From the NCBI GenBank assembly GCA_039680625.1, contig JBDKSN010000165.1, forward strand, positions 1-7,782: a stretch of 7,782 bases of DNA, read 5' to 3'. Under the pieces are notes generated by a model. It was not told the origin of the DNA. It worked only from the letters and a program-made list of their open reading frames with translations, and did no database searches. Below, in pieces: positions 6,581 through 7,782 of the stretch. The translations under genes were made by a program, and so were the position numbers. Origin of the DNA: JAAYDS01 sp039680625 (GTDB lineage Bacteria > Chloroflexota > Anaerolineae > UBA1429). Each line of letters begins with the position of its first letter. Position 1 is the stretch's first letter.

Positions 6581-7782
6581 TCAATACGCCGCCTCAGAGG
6601 CGTCGTCGGTCTGTTCCGGCTCGACGCGCTGCACCAAGACCTTGTCGACGCGCGGGCCGTCCATATCCATCACCTCAAAGCGCCAGCCCTGCGACTCAAA
6701 GCTGTCGGCGACCGAGGGCACGCGGCCCAGGCTCATCACCACAAAGCCGGCAACCGTCTGATACACGCCCTGCTCTTGGCCGGGCAGCGTGTCGATCTCG
6801 AGGGCCTCGCAAAAGTCGTCGATCGGCAACAGGCCATCGACGAGCCACGAGCCATCTTCGCGCTGCACGGCCTGTGGCTCGCCCTCGTCCTCGGGCGCGG
6901 GGATATCGCCGACGATCTCTTCGAGGATGTCGGTGAGGGTGAGCACGCCCATCACACTGCCATATTCGTCGATGACGATGGCCATGGTCGCGCCCGAGCT
7001 GCGCAGCGCCTCCAGAACACTGGTGGCGGGCATGATCTCGGGCACGTAGAGGGGCGGCCGCACGCAGGCCAGCAGGTCAAAAGGCTCGCCGCGCCACTCG
7101 CGCAGCAAGAGGTCTTTGGCGCTAACCTCGCCGATCAGCTCATCGAGGCTGCCGCGCGCCACGGGAAAGTGCGAATAGGGGCTGTTCATGATCTGCTGGC
7201 GCAGCTCTTCGGGCGAAGCCTCGACATCGAGCCACTCGACGTCGGGGCGCGCGGTCATCAGGGCGCTGGCCAGCCGGTCGCCCAGCTCCATGACGCTCTC
7301 GACCATCTCGTGCTCGGCCTCGGCGATCACGCCCTCGGCCGTGCCCTGGCGCATCAGCGCGCGGATCTCGTCTTCGGTCACGGTGCGGTCGGCCGGCGCC
7401 GAGACGCCCAGCAGCTTCAAGACCAGGTCCGTCGAGCCGCCGACGAACTTGACGGCTGGCTTGATCAGCCCGGCGAAGAGGCGCATGGGCCGCGCCATGA
7501 GGCTGGCCATGCGCTCGGGGTCGTTGAGGGCCATCCGCTTGGGCACCAACTCGCCCAACACCAGCGTCAAGTAGGTGATGACGCCCACCACCAGCACCAG
7601 GGCAAGCGTGTCCGCCGCACTGGCCGACAGGCCCAGCCGCACAAAGGCGGCCGACAGCCAGGCCTTGAGCGACTCGCCACCCAACGCGCCCGCAAAGATG
7701 CCCACCAAGGTGGTGCCCACTTGCAGCGCATAGATAAAGCCCTCGATGCCATCGACCAGCTTGAGCGCGGCCGCGGCGCCCT
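6581..7782 (-). CDS. CNNM/CorC-type membrane protein with CBS pair (HlyC/CorC family), 5' end missing
   Basis: The frame is open to the window edge and 399 residues are visible; the start lies outside. The GTG at 7718-7720 is internal, because the residues before it (DGIEGFIYALQ) continue the conserved DUF21 pattern. Using visible numbering, the transmembrane DUF21 region spans about 1-120 with VGTTLVGIFAGALGG (21-35) and LGELVPKRMAL (75-85). A CBS pair follows (about 175-225 and 235-292) with PYSHFPV and VIDEYGSVMGVLTLTDILEEIVGDI-like sequence. The CorC/HlyC transporter-associated domain spans about 305-387. Family members are linked to Mg2+ or other cation export and homeostasis in the cytoplasmic membrane; the name hemolysin is historical. 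The acidic tail (EPEQTDDASEAAY) is ordinary for the family. The stop is 1 bp before the phosphatase start, so this is likely the first visible gene of a three-gene operon. Confidence 0.93.
   Translation of the reverse strand, partial: GAAAALKLVDGIEGFIYALQVGTTLVGIFAGALGGESLKAWLSAAFVRLGLSASAADTLALVLVVGVITYLTLVLGELVPKRMALNDPERMASLMARPMRLFAGLIKPAVKFVGGSTDLVLKLLGVSAPADRTVTEDEIRALMRQGTAEGVIAEAEHEMVESVMELGDRLASALMTARPDVEWLDVEASPEELRQQIMNSPYSHFPVARGSLDELIGEVSAKDLLLREWRGEPFDLLACVRPPLYVPEIMPATSVLEALRSSGATMAIVIDEYGSVMGVLTLTDILEEIVGDIPAPEDEGEPQAVQREDGSWLVDGLLPIDDFCEALEIDTLPGQEQGVYQTVAGFVVMSLGRVPSVADSFESQGWRFEVMDMDGPRVDKVLVQRVEPEQTDDASEAAY

Noticed and set aside
5431..6936. 501-codon open frame on the plus strand
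   Set aside because: It lies antisense to the P-loop, phosphatase and CNNM genes, which have clear family motifs. Its translation is rich in Arg, His and Gly with no recognisable domain, as expected for an open shadow frame in GC-rich DNA.
7718..7720. GTG as the start of the CNNM/CorC gene
   Set aside because: The frame continues to the window edge with residues that match the conserved DUF21 region, so the gene is truncated by the window rather than starting here.
1..7782. Mobile element, defence system, CRISPR or retron
   Set aside because: No transposase, integrase, reverse transcriptase, direct repeat array or terminal inverted repeats were seen; every gene is of a chromosomal housekeeping or metabolic type with similar composition.

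Overview
The window is ordinary chromosomal housekeeping and metabolic DNA from a GC-rich bacterium. It carries eight protein genes (two cut by the window edges), one strong promoter and one hairpin. I see no tRNA, rRNA, CRISPR array, insertion sequence or phage gene. The gene types suggest a member of the Chloroflexota (Anaerolineae or Caldilinea-like): separate secD and secF, a MOFRL-type glycerate kinase, a lipoprotein sugar-binding protein next to a Gfo/Idh/MocA dehydrogenase, and a minimal SpoIIE-type phosphatase. This assignment is an inference from gene style, not a proven placement.

Layout. Bases 1-1516 (+ strand) hold the 3' end of a Gfo/Idh/MocA-family dehydrogenase, then a complete ABC-transporter solute-binding lipoprotein. 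They look like the tail of a carbohydrate uptake and catabolism operon that starts before the window. Everything from 1532 to 7782 is on the minus strand. Read in the direction of transcription (right to left) it is: a CNNM/CorC-type membrane protein with CBS domains (5' end missing), a SpoIIE/PP2C-type phosphatase, a small P-loop NTPase or kinase-like protein, secD, secF, and glycerate 2-kinase.

Transcription. The CNNM, phosphatase and P-loop genes are tightly packed (1-bp and 24-bp gaps) and look like one operon whose promoter lies outside the window. secD has its own near-consensus sigma-70 promoter (TTGACA, 17 bp, TATACT), whose -35 box overlaps the stop codon of the P-loop gene. secD and secF are 25 bp apart and surely co-transcribed. 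A GC-rich hairpin lies between secF and the glycerate kinase gene and probably ends or attenuates secDF transcription. The glycerate kinase and the solute-binding protein genes converge with only 15 bp between their stop codons.

Roles. SecD and SecF support the Sec translocon in late steps of protein export. The dehydrogenase, solute-binding protein and glycerate kinase fit sugar or sugar-acid use. The CNNM, phosphatase and P-loop trio is the least understood part and the best candidate for a small undescribed regulatory module, but the sequence alone does not prove a functional link. Apart from that I found no clear sign of a dramatic new system.
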